DNA of 64,000 bases from Turritopsis dohrnii (lineage: Eukaryota > Cnidaria > Hydrozoa > Anthoathecata > Oceaniidae), in the NCBI GenBank assembly GCA_027922465.2, contig BQMF02000021.1:558001-622000 (forward strand). Reading direction: 5' to 3'. The translations under genes were made by a program, and so were the position numbers. Positions 34,777-48,646 of this stretch are shown here, in pieces. The notes beneath the pieces were generated by a model. That model saw only the letters and a list, made by a program, of their open reading frames with translations, made no database searches and was not told the DNA's origin. Within the stretch, counting starts at the first letter, position 1, and every line of letters starts with the position of its first letter.

Positions 34777-37390
34777 ATTGAAACTTCAGCTTTGGCAGAC
34801 TCAACCTCGCAATAATAATAGGGCCACATGTTTTTGGTGAGCAGTTCATTTTGACATTGTAAATGGATGTCTCTTTCTTTTTCCTATTTTTGATCATTAG
34901 CATTTACTCATGGCAAGGCTGGTAATAATGTATTTGGGACTCTTTAGATTTAGATTTAGATTTAGATTCAGTTTGCCTCTATGATAAATATTTTTTCACA
35001 TCAACTAATAAATTTTTGCCAAAATTTCTATGATGATGGCCAATAGATTATTCAGGGATTATTCAGGGAAATTTGACACTCCCATGAATGAAAGAAGCAG
35101 ATTTCAAGACTGAAAAATGTAAATTTAAATTAGTTCCTTAAGTGTAGGAAGTGTAAGGTACATTAAAAGGCTACTTTCCAAACAGAAATCAGTACACAGG
35201 AAAACTTTAAATTTATCTATATGAACACTAAAGGATCAGCATATATAAATAAAATAATATAACACGGTTGATCTGAGGACTTTCAGTAAATTTACACAAT
35301 GTTTGTCGGCAATTTAAAAAAAAATCAAGATTTTTCACTGTCTAGCCCGTGTTCATGTACTTGGGAATTTGGACCCTCTGTTAAAAAAAACAAGTATTAA
35401 GCAGGCAAAAATGCATCTAGCTTATAGGCACAAGAGGTTGTTGTACGTTTTCAAAAGGTTCCTGTTTTCAATGCATAACGTAATTTGAAAAAATAAATAC
35501 TACACTTTGTGGTTTGATTTTTTTCTTTCTATATGTAAATCGTAATTACAAAAAGGTATAAAAATTCCATATACATTTTGAGAAAGGATATCATGAAAAT
35601 TTGTGTTTTGGCATAGTTGTACACAACAAAACTTCTGTTGAATTCAAATTTTAAGGCAGATCAAAAAAAACAGAAGAGACCTGTAAACAAGCCAGGGTAA
35701 TAACTATGGCAACAATTATTTTTCGTGATTCAACACCTAGGTGTTTGCCACTACACATACAAAATTCTAGCAGAATATCACTAATACTTCTTTATTATTT
35801 GCATGTCTGCAATTTCTTTTTAAAATTTTGATGTCAAGTTTTGAGCAGAAACCTTAAATGGTAATATCTCGGGAACGAAAAATGATTTTTTGAAAATTCA
35901 AAAACTGACTTTCATCATTTTGAAAATTCTTACAAATAATACAAAAGCCAATATGATTTTTTGAGTTTAGTTCCCCTTTAAAACAGAACATTCATACATT
36001 TATACCTTTGCATAAAAATCTGATGTGCATAGGAGAAAGCAAAGGGAATACATAATGCAGTCTCGTCAATCGAAAAATTGCCAGGCATGCGCAAAAGGGT
36101 TATTTCGTAGTACAGGCATGTGACTCTCAGCAATGGCACTAACGCTCGCAATAACGCTCCTTGAGTTAGTTAAGATGCGCTTTTAATGGCACACGTAGAT
36201 ACTCATATAAACATGCTCAACGTTTGTGCTCAATTGACAACAAATTAATTAGTATAATAAGTGATTACTAGTACCCGGGTAAAGAGTTTTTTATCAGTTT
36301 TAATCAATGTGAACTGAACTGCAGAAAGGCTTAATGGAAAGAACCAAACATCAAAATAATTAAAAAACTAAAACATAGAAATACTTTTGTTCCTGGGATA
36401 ATTTTTTAGTCTGGAGACATGAAACACAATCAAATATCTGGGTAAAAAATTTTTTTACCAATTTTAATCAATGTGAGCTGAACCAAAGCTGAACTAAAAT
36501 AAATTTATACCCGCTATGCATCCGCTATAAATTGCATCTAGTGTAAAATATTTTATATACGTGTTTTGATTTTAAAAATGACGTCTCAAAAAATAGCTAC
36601 AAAAAATTTAATCATGGAACGATGTTGAGAAAGTACATCCAACTGATCTGAAAAATACAGTAATCGTTACCTTCTGGTGATTTTTTTTTACGAAGCTAAG
36701 ATTGGATACCAATAATAGAATATTGTTCTTCACCAATCCAGAACGTCATGATTTAAAATTTCTTCAAATTTCATTGTTTTTATTTTTCTTCCCTAAAGGA
36801 GAGTAATGATGCAGAAACCCTATTTTATATTATAAGAAAAACAAAACAAACAAAAAACGTTCAAGAGCGTATAATTACCCTAAAAACATTAATAAATCTT
36901 TGTGTAATACTTTCGTTACTAACTTCGTTGTCTTGAAATTTCTTACTCTGTTTCATTACCTGCTTTTCAAAATAGCAAAAAACTTGCTGGCAAACGAACG
37001 TCAACGCTATCGATTCTTGATCTTGCGAACAATCAAAACATTTGAAACAATCAAATGCACTGCAAGGCTTTCTACTTATACTAATCGTGAATGTGTCTTG
37101 TGCGGTGTAACTGCCGCTGTATGACCATGATTAAGAAGATTTTGACTGTTAAAAACGACCCGAAACATTCACTCTCTAAACTAAAAACTGGATGCACAGC
37201 GTGTATTAGGATATAGATTCGTTGTTGCTAGAGAGAATGTAAGTGGTAATAGTAGGACTCGTGATTTAGGCGTGCGATTTTATCATATAAATCCATGTAC
37301 GATTCAGGGGTGTGCCAGCACGTGTGTGCGATCTTAGTTTAATAGATGTTTATACCTTTCATTAAAAAATGTATTTTGTTCATTGATTTT
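34777..37390. other. AT-rich intergenic stretch, no gene recognised
   Basis: Contains a short TTAGAT microsatellite near 34945-34970 and scattered AT-rich frames. Parts near 35570-35620 and 35860-35980 echo the flanks of the THAP element (gatatcatgaaaatttg). Nothing else could be supported. Confidence 0.4.
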
Positions 37391-37397
37391 AGCAAAC

Positions 37398-40300
37398 ATG
37401 AGTGCAGAAGGCAACATTCTTGACGACAGCAGTGAACCAGCACTATACACATCATCAGCAAATGGTGACGATCTCAATCCTCAAGCAGTCTCAGTCGAAG
37501 ATGAATCATATATCCTGGGGGATAACATCGACACTTCTATCACTGATGAAGCTGAAGATCCTGTATGACCTTTTTCTTCATGTTGATCGCCTCTTTTACT
37601 TTCAGTTTTTATATACATATTTCTGTCTTATAATACTCTTTTGCTTGTTTATTTATTTGTATCAAAATGTAAAACATGCATCAGTTAATTGGTAGAAATC
37701 GTGAAAAATTAATGCCCTTGAAATCTTTTGGAATTTTGGAAGTACATTTTTATGACCACCTGAAGTTTTACCCGTGGGTCTGTTTTTTTATTCAGTTAAT
37801 TGTCGGACGGAAAATCGATACTTTAAACGCTCACAAAAAACTTTAGAGGAACAATTGTGCTATTTTTAAGTGTTGATTAGCTGGTACGGACCCAACTTCT
37901 TCCAAAACAATTAAGAGTGAGATCGAAAAAGTTTTTTCTTTTATAATATCACAAGGAAAAGTAAATTGTCGGACGGAATCGATAGAAATTGAGATTGGAC
38001 AAGACTAAAGGTTTTTTAGCTATTCTATCGAAAATAACATGAAGTTCCATACGAGATATGCCTTAAATAATAATTTAGTATATACTAAACGATGTAAACA
38101 AAGTTTTTAACATGTACATGATCAACACCTAACGATATGAGCCGAAATTCACCCTAATGGAAGTTTTGTCGGACGGAATTGTCGGACGGAAGCGATGTTG
38201 ACTCAGAAATGTATAAAAATTTTTTTGGAAAAAATGACCTAATTCTTATTTCTAGAGAGTGTCTCCAACTTACCACCATGATATAAGAGGCCAATTTTTA
38301 AATTACAAGATATTGATGCGCCATTTAATCAACTTCCGTCCGACAATAAAATGCAGAAAAACTGGTAAAACTTTTAATTATCGTACGTTTTTGAAAGATA
38401 AAAAGCAAAAGGTCATTAGCTATTTGCATCTAGCGGTAAATACAAAAGACATTATAGTTTTATACCGCCAGGAAACCAGGAAAAGCTATAATTTGACTAA
38501 TATCACTCGAAATTTCCGTCCGACAAAAAGTGAATAAATCAAAGGGAACATCAAATACAACAGAAAAAATACTTCAAGTTGTAAATTTACTGAAAGAAAC
38601 AATGTCCCTGCAACCATTGCTGACATAAACCAGGGCATCGCATACATTCTTCATCTTTACATTGTATGTATTCCCCCAAACACAAAGCACAGTGATTTTC
38701 GTCAGGTATATTGGATAATTCATGACAACAAATGACAACATCTTCGCCATAAGAATACCATTATGTGAATTCGAATCGAATCAAATTTGAATTTGGAATT
38801 CAAAGCAATAACTTGGTTGAATGGTTATTTGAAATTGGATAAAACATGCAAATAGCATGAGAAATTTATTGAATTCAAAATTGGTTCTAGGACATTCCTC
38901 CCCTGAAAGATTGGCACCCCATATCCAGGGAGTGGGGCAATGCTCCGGGGACAATTTTCCGCGGGGCAATTCTCCAGGAGGGGGATTATCGTTAGACTTT
39001 CTAAATTAGGTAAGTTGGTAAGAGTTTAGGAGAAAAAAATAAGAACTTTTTTTGATGTTCTGGAGGTGGTTGGAGGTGAAGAAAGTTTTCGTCTATTTTT
39101 GTCGGACGGAATCATTCAAAATAAATCGCAATTCCAGACAATTACAAACCAACATTAGGTATTTCAAGTTAAAATGATAATCTTTCTTATATACATCGAT
39201 ACTCTAGCAACATAAACATTTGGTAGTTGTCCTGTATTTTTCTATGAAGAACTTTTTTGATTCGACTTTATTGTCGGACGGAAAAAAAATAGGGAGCACT
39301 GACTTAAACGATTTTTTGAACCATAATTCTTTTCGGGAAGGTTTCATGCCTTACTTTTCCAATTAAGTTGTTTTATAAGCTTTGAATTGTCATAAAACAA
39401 TACCTTAGCAAAATCTATGTGATCTTTTAAAGATCTATAAACTTAAATAGAAAAAATTCCGTCCGACAAAACAAATTTGTTACCAGCATTAAGTAAAGTC
39501 TCGATTTTTGAAAATTTCGAGACACAGTCATCAAAAAGCTATGTTTTTCTGAAAATAAAAGACCTGAAGAATCGGAAAAACATAATAAAAACCTATTTGA
39601 GCCAATTTTATTTTTTCGTGTTAGCGAGACCTTTTTTATAACAGACCCCCGTTCTTGATTTGATAGACTTTTAATGTGTAGGAAATAGAGGCCATCAAAG
39701 CTCGAGTAAAGGAAATGGAGGAAGAAGCAGCGAAACTTAAAGAAATGCAGAAAGAAGCTGAAGAAAACCTAATGAGCCCTTCACACTCAGGTAAACCAAG
39801 GCTTTGTATGCATGTGCAAGTGCACTCGTTTTTCACTCATTAAGACAAATGCCAACTTTGTGTGAGAATTCGTTGACTTTTCTGTGAGTTCAAAAAGAAG
39901 AAAGAGGAACTCCCTTAAAACGAAATTCATTATTATTTCTTTTTTAATTTTTTAGCTTCTAATTTGGTGACTGAACCAAAAGGCGATGTTGATTCTCGTT
40001 CGGTTTATGTTGGAAATGTTAGTGCTACTTTTTTTGAAAGTGCTTTTTATGTTGTTCTGGAATGAAGCACCATTCATCTTTAATATGCTGTGTTACCAAC
40101 TCGCACTTTAGGTTGATTATTCTGCTACTGCCACCGAGCTCGAGCAGCACTTTCATGGTTGTGGTTCTGTGAACAGGGTGACAATTCTGTGCGATAGATT
40201 CAGCGGTCATCCTAAAGGGTAATTTAGACCAAATTGATTTGATTGTTATTAGCAGTTGATCTCTGCAAAACTGATGTTTATTTCTGTGATATTGAACCTC

Positions 40301-40883
40301 TTTGTCAAATTTTGTCAAATTTATTATTTTGTCCAATCATTGTCCAATTTTGTCTGGGTTCTGTTAGCGACGCTCTAACTTTTATGTTTTTATCTAACCA
40401 AAGGTTTGCTTATGTGGAATTCACTGATAAAGAATCCGTGGAGAATGCCATTCAACTGTCAGATTCGCTTTTCAAAGGACGGCAGATCAAGGTTAAATTG
40501 AAACTAAACGCTAAACAACTTTCGTATTGGTCTCACAATGCGCACGGCTTCATTCTCTCCTATCTAACGTGAACTACCGTTTTTTATATCGAAGTTAATT
40601 GTAGCCACGGCGTTTCACAAGAGCCTTTAAAAAATATTCTGATCTGTTTAGGTAAGCGCCAAAAGAACGAATATACCTGGAATATCTTCAACGAACCGCG
40701 GACGAGGCCGTGGTAGGGGTCGGCCATACTATCGCGGATATAGCCCCAGATCACGTGGAAGAGGAGCTTATCGGTCAGTAGCCATTCTTCTTGATGTAAT
40801 ACGTAGGAAATAACAGAAGGGTTTGACTGGTGGTGATTTTTCTTTGAAGGTCTCGACGTGCTCAGTGGTTTACGCCGTATTAA
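37398..40883 (+). CDS. PABPN1, nuclear poly(A)-binding protein, complete
   Basis: Exons 37398-37562, 39682-39790, 39956-40017, 40112-40218, 40404-40491, 40652-40773 and 40850-40883 sum to 228 codons plus stop, with consistent phases. The order is: acidic N-terminus (55 residues), a coiled-coil [20 protein letters not shown], an RRM with RNP2 SVYVGNVDYSA and RNP1 GFAYVEF, FKGRQIK, then an RG-rich tail ([14 protein letters not shown]) ending WFTPY. This is the architecture of PABPN1, which coats new poly(A) tails in the nucleus, stimulates poly(A) polymerase and sets tail length. The N-terminal alanine tract known in mammals is absent. Exon 1 is preceded by a TTTTAG acceptor, so an untranslated first exon probably lies upstream. 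Intron 1 carries a repeat-rich mobile element. Confidence 0.93.
37800..39470. mobile_element. GTCGGACGG-motif element in PABPN1 intron 1
   Basis: Nine copies of GTCGGACGG(A) occur, six forward (about 37802, 37968, 38168, 38181, 39101, 39273) and three inverse (about 38334, 38514, 39458). The first and last are in opposite orientation, TTGTCGGACGGAA against TTCCGTCCGACAA, as terminal repeats would be. A cysteine-rich coding relic lies inside. The class is unknown to me. Confidence 0.5.
38603..38758 (-). pseudogene. Cysteine-rich zinc-finger coding relic, likely transposase C-terminus
   Basis: A minus-strand frame of about 51 codons reads [38 protein letters not shown] and then stops. The spacing of the C and H residues is that of a small PHD/RING-like or transposase C-terminal zinc finger (C-x2-C, W-x-x-x-HC). 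No upstream exons were identified. Confidence 0.45.
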
Positions 40884-42348
40884 ACGATACCTAGGTCAGT
40901 ATTTTTCGTATTGTTTGTTGTTCGGGTGATCACAGGGCGTTCATGTAAAAATTCACCGGTATTAGTTTTATCATACGTTATATGGAAAAATTCGTGAAAC
41001 TTACTCCCTGTCACGCACACGCGTTTTCTCTGCAAATTTGCAACTGAACCATCCATAAATCTTGAACATTGTGCGTTCCTACGCTTTCGGGTTGGTTTCG
41101 AAGTGGTATTTTGTAGCTTATTACCGTTCACACTGGTTGGTGTATCACTTTTATAATGCTTTTAAGCCAGGCGAAAGGAATGTGTGTCTTGTTTCTCGTA
41201 TGTTCCCAAATTGATGTTTGTTCCTGTTAACTTGTTGTCTTAGATTTGAAAAAAGAGGGTGTAAAAAAAGCTCGGAAAAAAAACGATCAAAAAAAAGAGT
41301 AAAAGAAAAAAAAACGAGAAAAAAAAAGAGATATCCCTCATTAAAAAAGATCTAAAAATCTTGCAGAGAATTTTAGGGTGCAAAGTTTTATTGCCTCGAT
41401 GTTGTTGAACTCGCTGAGAGACGACTGGATGTTGATCGGAAAAGATGGTACCGAAGATACGATGCTGGAATACGTGAAGGAAACTCTGTCTTTTAACTTC
41501 GTTGTAAAATTTGTGTAGTGTTGTCTGAAGGTATTTGAAAGTACCTCTCCTGCCCTTTTATTCTCTCTTTCCTATACAGTCTCGAGAAACTGAATACGAT
41601 TTTGTGGCCAGCTTTGTAATGAATCGTTGTATTATTTCTGAGAAGAATATGTCTTGTTACATGCCGCATTCTGTTTTTGTGTATCGCCTTCCCCTTTATT
41701 CGTTTAGTGTTTTTAGGTAGTGATCCGTAAATGCTTGTCTCCTTCCAAATGATCTTAGTTCGTACCCATAAGCAGCATTCACTTGGATTTTCACATCCCG
41801 TGTTGAGTGGTCAGGAGACGTTTACTAACTGATTCTAAATTATGGAATGCATAGTTGTTTGCATCAAAATTGAATGAGATTATTTAAGGCGACTTTCCAC
41901 TTTTGGAAAATTTTCCGTGGACAGAAACAGACAGGGAAAAAAACACAAATAACCTAACCGGAAATTTTATTGATGGAAGTTGGTCTTTGGTTGAAAACAT
42001 TATTCAAAATTTTGAATTGAGCCTTTTTTTCTAACAGCCTCATTTTCGAGAAATGATGATATCAGCATTTTTAGGTCAGACGAAAACGAAAATGCCCAGA
42101 TTTTGGATATTTTTGTCTAAATCGATAGATATTACCAAAAGAAGCAAAAAATAATAAGAAACATGGGTCTGGAAGTCAACAGGTCAGAAGTTATGAGCCT
42201 TGAAAGATTAGGTTGATGACGTCATCAATTTCGTGGTCACCAAGTTCGTCGATATTTGGAAAGTTGTTGATTGGTATGGAGACAAAATTTGCAAACATCT
42301 CCCTCATTTTCATGCAATATAACAGGTTGTGATATAAATCTCCTATCT

Positions 42349-43360
42349 TCATAATATTGAGAAGATTAAGCCTTTGAAAAAGATTGAAGACGATGCCAAC
42401 GTTGATTTGTTAGAAAAGCTTGGAAAGGAAAGAAAGATTGATGACAAAATAGAGGAAATGCTCTCGAATTGCGTATTGGCTTCCTTGTGGTTGCAACTAA
42501 AGTACTCACAAGTTCCATTTAATGCAATCTTAACTCTATCTCCTCTCTCATTGTTTATTAAAAAGTTGTTCTCAAGAATTTCTATGTAAGAGTCTTCTTG
42601 GAAGAACGTTGCTGCTACCTTCAAAAGATCTTTCTTGCCTTCAATGTTATTAAAGAAATTGTTGCAGTCTTTTCCATTCAACATCTTCTGATCGAGGCTA
42701 TTAAAATAAGACCTAGGGCTTTTAGCTCCTCACTCCTTCCTTGTTTGTTTTTTGTTACTCGCAGCTAAGTAAACGTCATTACAAACTTCAACAGTTGCTG
42801 GATGAAGTTGTTGACTTGTATTACTTTCTGGTACGTCTTCATATTCGATGTGCGGCCATTCCATTGTAAATCCATCTTGCAAATTGAGGAGGGGAATTGG
42901 AGATTGTCTCAGCCTTGTCAATCAAACAATTTCTAATTTCACTTCTGGTGTTGAGATGGGTTGCGTCATTGAGCTTGTATCAACTTCGCATGTGTATGGA
43001 TGGCCATTAACCAATTATTTAGGGAGTCAACGTTGGTACTGAACCCTGCACGATGAGGACCTGCTAGTGACTTTGTTTCCCCATATTAGTGATAAGTCCC
43101 CGTGTATAGATGAAAAGTTTGTTCCAGAAATACTTCCTCCAGATGTCGCACAAATTTTGATGACCTTTCCCTAAGATTTCAACCAGTAGGACATGCTGAC
43201 ACGTTAGGTAACGTGCATAGTGCACATGGTTTAGTACAAAACAAAATTTGATCATTTCTCTCTCTGCTTGTAAATACAACAAGAAATCACCTTCCCGGAC
43301 AGCTCGTATCATTGCAAGAATCGAGAAGATACATCTTTCAGGTACGAAAATACTAAGCAA
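42349..43360 (-). pseudogene. Decayed coding fragments of an element-like protein
   Basis: Minus-strand pieces include VLNHVHYARYLTCQHVLL (around 43200), MEWPHIEYEDVPE (around 42850) and KKDLLKVAATFF with SCNHKEANT (around 42550). I associate HYARYL and SCNHxEAxT with a repetitive protein family seen in marine invertebrate genomes, without being able to name it. Frames are broken by stops. Low certainty. Confidence 0.3.
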
Positions 43361-44954
43361 TTTTGAGTTTCTTTTTTTTCAGAAATCAAATCCAACTTCT
43401 CCGATTTTACTGCATTTGCAATGTCCTCAGCAAGCGTGGGTTTTTCATCGGTGGCTTGTTGGAGTTGCGTCTTGAATTATGGATAAATAGATATTAACTG
43501 ATACTGACTAAGGGCATTAAAACTCTCCTTCAAAAGCCACATCAGGGACGTAGCTAGACATTTCCAGTTTTGGGGTGGGTGGGGGTAGCTTAATAACTCG
43601 CAGCTGCATACCTTGGGTGCAAAGACTTAAGAAGTGCCAAAACGTATGATGGACGCAATTTTTATCTTTTCAAATGTTCTGATCTATTTAGGGTACAATT
43701 GCTTGAAGAACTGATGACGTCACGTCATCACTTGGGACATTGAAGTGTGAATCAAAAATAGAACATCTAAAAAAATGCTCTTGACATGAGAAATTGATAT
43801 GACCTTCATATATATAGTCTTGCCAAGTAAGCTACAGTTGCTTACACAATTACTTTCTTGTGTTTGGAGACATGTTGTACTGTTGCCAAGACTAGTTTGA
43901 TAACTTGCAGCCTTTCGTTGCTAAGTAATGAAGTATTACAAAAGGCGAAATCAGGAAATGTAAAGGAATGAGAAGATCAAAGTACCGTAAAATAGAAAAT
44001 CCCGAAAAGTGTATTGGGCGTTTACGAGAAAAAGCAACTGAAAGAGAAACATATGGTACTTCTTGAAACAACATATTTATTATACGCTAGAAACTTATAT
44101 GATTCCTTTTTCGTGTAATTTGCAACATGCATCCAGTGAGATGGATCCAGCTTCAGAGGCGGACCGAGACTTAGTCAGTGTGACCAGGTGAAACCCTACA
44201 ATACAATATTTCATTGTGCTTCCTTTTGTGAGTGTGGAACTTTTTTTCGCTCAGTTTTTATAAAGTTTAGTTTATTTTTAAAGAAGTTAGACCTGAAAGT
44301 GATATAAATGTTCAATACCTTAAATTTCAATACCATTATGCAATTGTCACATTTAATGGGTTTGCTTTGTTGGACTTCCTTTTGCTGTAAAAAATCATGG
44401 AGATTACTGTATGTATTCTTGTATATCCTATCAGTTTTAATGGAGTTTGGGCAATATGCTGTTGTACATTTAGAATCGTCAAGTAATCACGTCTTTCTGG
44501 TTGTTCGGGTTTATTGGAAAGCATTACTGAATAAATGTTTTGAAGAACTTCTGGAGTTGCAACGTACCACACTTTTGGGTAACACCTATTGTGTATGACA
44601 GTGAGAAATTTACCCCAGAATTTCTTTCTCTCTGAGTTTTGCAGATTTAGCCCTAAATGCAAAAATTCATTCTGCAAATTGACATTTACTTATTATATAT
44701 ATTTTTATTATTATTTTACAGAGCCTAGAGTGAAATGTAACTCACTGATGTGGGCCTCTACCAGGAATGTATACCTCAGATTTTAAGGCAGAGAACTGCA
44801 CTTACTATAGATTGATAATAGGTGATTGTGGTCTTATTACGTAATTATAGGCACTCGCTTATCCACATCACATCATCCACAATCTCGTATAGCTGTTTGA
44901 TGCATACATTATTATTCTATAAGTGTTCATATCACATTAGCGTTTGGTATCGGG

Positions 44955-45027
44955 GGATTTGAACCACTACCAACTATCACCCTGGTATTACAAATCCACC
45001 GTCTTACCAAGTGAGCTATACAACCCC
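44955..45027 (-). mobile_element. tRNA-derived SINE head or tRNA pseudogene
   Basis: On the minus strand GGGGTTGTATAGCTCACTTG is followed by GGTTCAAATCC, matching Pol III A and B boxes. The anticodon arm and acceptor 3' half do not pair properly, so it is not a functional tRNA. Confidence 0.55.
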
Positions 45028-45317
45028 TTAACAGTACATTACAGAATGAAAAATCTGCAACAGCCACAACCTTCCAACCCAGTTTCTATTGCCTCTTTGA
45101 TACACGGATAGTGGCTATCCGTATATGGAAAAGCTAGAGTCCTTGGGTTCGAGGTCGCTAAAACCAGTCCAGTATTTTCTCAGAGTAATACCTTCAGACG
45201 TTTTGCAATAGCTTTAACAAGGAGGACTGGAGACCCTGGACACGAGGTTGACTATAAACATAGTGAGGTTGTGTCGTTTATAGCTCCAAACGAGCTCTTT
45301 CAGCATCATCAGATTTT

Positions 45318-45388
45318 CTTCAGGGTGTCTGCCAAATCATTTCAAGGTTTTCAAGGCTTCCCATTTTCAAGGTCCGGCAGACACCCTG
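45318..45388. repeat. Short inverted repeat, CAGGGTGTCTGCC
   Basis: cagggtgtctgcc and ggcagacaccctg enclose about 45 bp containing tandem tttcaagg. Probably a small MITE end pair. Confidence 0.55.
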
Positions 45389-46202
45389 TTCTTGTATGAA
45401 GAATACAAACAGATCTTCTCACGAATTACGACACGTCGACATCGCCTCAAGTTGGATTGGTAATGACGATTGCATCATGGGATATAGATAATAACATGTT
45501 GAAGAGATCGAACCAAAGTTCTCTGATTTTTCTCCTAAAACGTTCTTACGAAAACCTTCCATATAAAAACCCACACAACGAAAAAGGTTTTTGCATCCAT
45601 TTCAGGGCTCGCGAGGTGGAGTGCACATTGCATTTGGAAGGTAACAGTGGACGGATGTTGATTCATCTATTCATGTCAAAAACGTTTTAAAGAAAAATCT
45701 TCAAAAATAAATTCACTATGGTAAACAACAAAGGAATACCTAAAGGTTGAGGGGACGCTCTCACTGCCCGAAATAAACAAAATTGACATACTGTCAGACA
45801 CATTTAAAAACAAAAATAAATCAAATAACAAAGTAGATATATTCTGTAAAACATAAATTTGATTTTAAGCCGGTCATTGTTTTAGATCCGGCTATGGACG
45901 AGTATATATGCAAATAACAATAAAATGAAAAAGAAAATATCAGTGAGCAAGTGACCACAGACATTATAGATTGGATCTTGTTGCGAAAGTTATGGTCACA
46001 TTTACCTGGCTAAAAATCTAAATACAAGCATAAGATGACTGGTATAAATACAGACGATGTGCGTGTTATAAAAATAAAACTAGAATCATCGTCTAAATGT
46101 TTCGTTTTGGTGAAATAATTCTAAGAGTTAAAAAAAAAGATGTTATGAGAATATGGAAGTTTATCATGTTAGTCATATAAAATTTGCGCGGAATAGAAGT
46201 CG

Positions 46203-46224
46203 AAAAAAAAAAAAAAAAAAAAAA
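46203..46224. repeat. Poly(A) run
   Basis: More than twenty consecutive A. Confidence 0.85.
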
Positions 46225-47659
46225 ATTTAACACACAGGTACATAATCTAGTATATCTTAAAATATTCTTTGGATGTAAAATTCATTGCGAGAGGAAATTG
46301 GCAAATAGAACGCACATTCTTGATAGAATGATCTTATGTGCATAAGCAATTTCAAAGTTCAAAGATTAAAATGAAGAAATCGATAACAACCGCTTCCGAG
46401 AAGAAAATAAAGTTTGATCACATTACACAAATATAATTGTGCCAACATCTGGTGTGACGTTGGTGAGGCTGTCGATTACTTAGCAGTAAAACCACGAGAA
46501 AATAGAAGACACTTATATGTTCATTTGGATTAAAAATAAAATGATGCAAAAACAACTAAAACAGAAAAAACAACAACAAACACTTATGAGTAAGAAATAA
46601 ACAAAATGAGTAAAAACTATCCTGAAAATAGATCAACGTCTTGTTATAAAGTGGCATTTTTTACACACTTTCATTTATGATGAAAGTGGCTCTCTCAATC
46701 CTTTCATACATACCACTTAAAATTGTCATATGGTAATTAAAGCGAACCAACTCAACGATCATGAGGTGTTTTCTGAAATGTTTTGAAAACCACAAAGTAC
46801 TTTCGGAAAATACTATTGACGATTAATTTCAACTCTCTTTATAGTACATTGGAAACATATTTTCGCGATTTGGTCATATGACAATTTTGAAACATTATCA
46901 CGTGGTCCATTCATAATCGGAAGGAAAGGAAAATACAGTTGCAATTCTACAGACCAGTTGTTGGGAAATAAATTTTTGAAACAAAGAAGTCAAAAAGGAA
47001 GAAAACACACCAATATACAAAAATTACTCGTGTTAAATAACCTGTTTTTCCCTGGCATCAAACGGAAATTCCTAAAAACTTTTGACAGAGATGACAGAAA
47101 AATTGAAAATGAACCTTGGGTTCTCAACTATGGGTACATAAGAGGAAAAAATTAACAAAAAGATCCACAAAAAAAGTACAATAACAAAACAAAAAGGATT
47201 TTCTCTAGCAATAAAGAAAAATCAACTTTTAAATCAATAAAATATAAATGGTAGTTACCATAAGTCTAAAAATTTCGATATCTTGTTTTTTTTTTAAAAG
47301 AACTACATTCATAATGCATAAAAACAAAATGTGCACGTGTGACCAAGGTTCACACAACGCTTCTCCTACGGAGTTCTTTTTTCGTTACAAAACAAATCTA
47401 TTAATCCTAAACATAAACGCACAACTAACAAACATATGTGTATATACTTTATTTACATGAAACAAAACCCTGTGTTGTTGATCCATGATTCACATGAAAT
47501 TTCAGTCCGCAAAAAAGAACAAATTTTAGACTGAAGCATAATCACTAGTGGTAAAATATCACCCACTGAAAAATCACCTGTTTAATCTAAACCTACAGGA
47601 GGCGGATACGGACAAGGAATAAAATCCATCAAAAATTACTGAAGAACAATACCAACAGG

Positions 47660-47780
47660 TTATCCAATTGGCAAAAATTGTCAAAAAGCCACTGCGATGA
47701 AGAGCATTTGTATTGAAATAGTGTTTGTATTTCCATAGAGAAACACTCCTTTGCAGTTGCTTTTCAACAAATTTACCAGG
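47660..47780. mobile_element. CACTGCGATGAAGAGC hairpin MITE copy
   Basis: ttggcaaaaattgtcaaaaa, gccactgcgatgaagagca, then agaaacactcctttgcagtt and tcaacaaatttaccagg. The two halves are imperfect inverses, so the ~115-bp unit folds on itself. Copies: 13432, 20052, 47660, 47848, 54395, 63286. Confidence 0.7.
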
Positions 47781-47847
47781 ACTTCACTCATTTCGATTCA
47801 CGATCAAAGGCATACAGAAGTTCTTGTTAATAAGCGTGAACCCAGTG

Positions 47848-47965
47848 TGCAATATCGTTGAAAATGTCACTGGGATGAAGAGCATTGTTATTGAAATACT
47901 GTGTACATTTCTTTAGAAATGCACTCCTTCGCAGTGATTTATTCAACGAATTTGCCCACTGTGAA
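47848..47965. mobile_element. CACTGCGATGAAGAGC hairpin MITE copy, second of a pair
   Basis: tcactgggatgaagagcatt and aatgcactccttcgcagtga with flanking cgttgaaaat / attcaacgaatttgcccac. It lies about 70 bp after the previous copy in the same orientation. Confidence 0.7.
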
Positions 47966-48598
47966 GGCGATTCTCCGATAGACGTAATTATCACGTGAGC
48001 ACAAAGTGATCGGATGGGAGTCCTGTTTGAAGTTTCTTAATCCTAAATTATCGTAGGAAAACAACACGAGTAAAAAGCGAAATGTAGAACCGCCCTTTTA
48101 ATAACATTACGCTGAAGAACAAAAACTTATAACCACCTTGCTGTATCCGCCCCACTTTTTAAGTGGGTGCACATTTTCCTAAACAAAATAACTAAAACAC
48201 GTAACACTCACATATTTCATAGGAGTTTCGTTGATATAGTAGCTATAATATTATAATGTTTCTACAATTTCAGTTTTACCGTTCATTTATCATACAAAAT
48301 AAATGGTGCGTTGCACATTTTATAAGTTCGAAGGGCGACATTACAAACGTACTAGATTGACCTATTTAATACCTATCAAAATAATGTTTACACAGGAGGT
48401 GGTTCAGCAAATTCCTTTTGAGGTATGTTACAGTTACTATAGAGGGCGTCGAAACAAATACCGACTATATATTTTAAATAGGTTTTTATATAAAATAAAA
48501 ATTGTTGTTTCGTCACAGTGCAAAAAAATACATCCCAAGGATCCGAGAAATTCACTTGTGCAGATTTTCGAAGCAAAACAACTTGAAAAGTTGGTGCA

Positions 48599-48601
<3 letters not shown>

Positions 48602-48643
<42 letters not shown>
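48602..48643. repeat. (TA)n microsatellite
   Basis: About twenty TA units. Confidence 0.95.

Positions 48644-48646
<3 letters not shown>

Noticed and set aside
38259..38537. 92-codon + strand frame with two FRPT strings
   Set aside because: The strings come from the inverse GTCGGACGG motif, not from protein conservation.
37800..39470. GTCGGACGG copies as a CRISPR-like or minisatellite array
   Set aside because: Spacing is irregular and both orientations occur, which fits an element's binding sites better.
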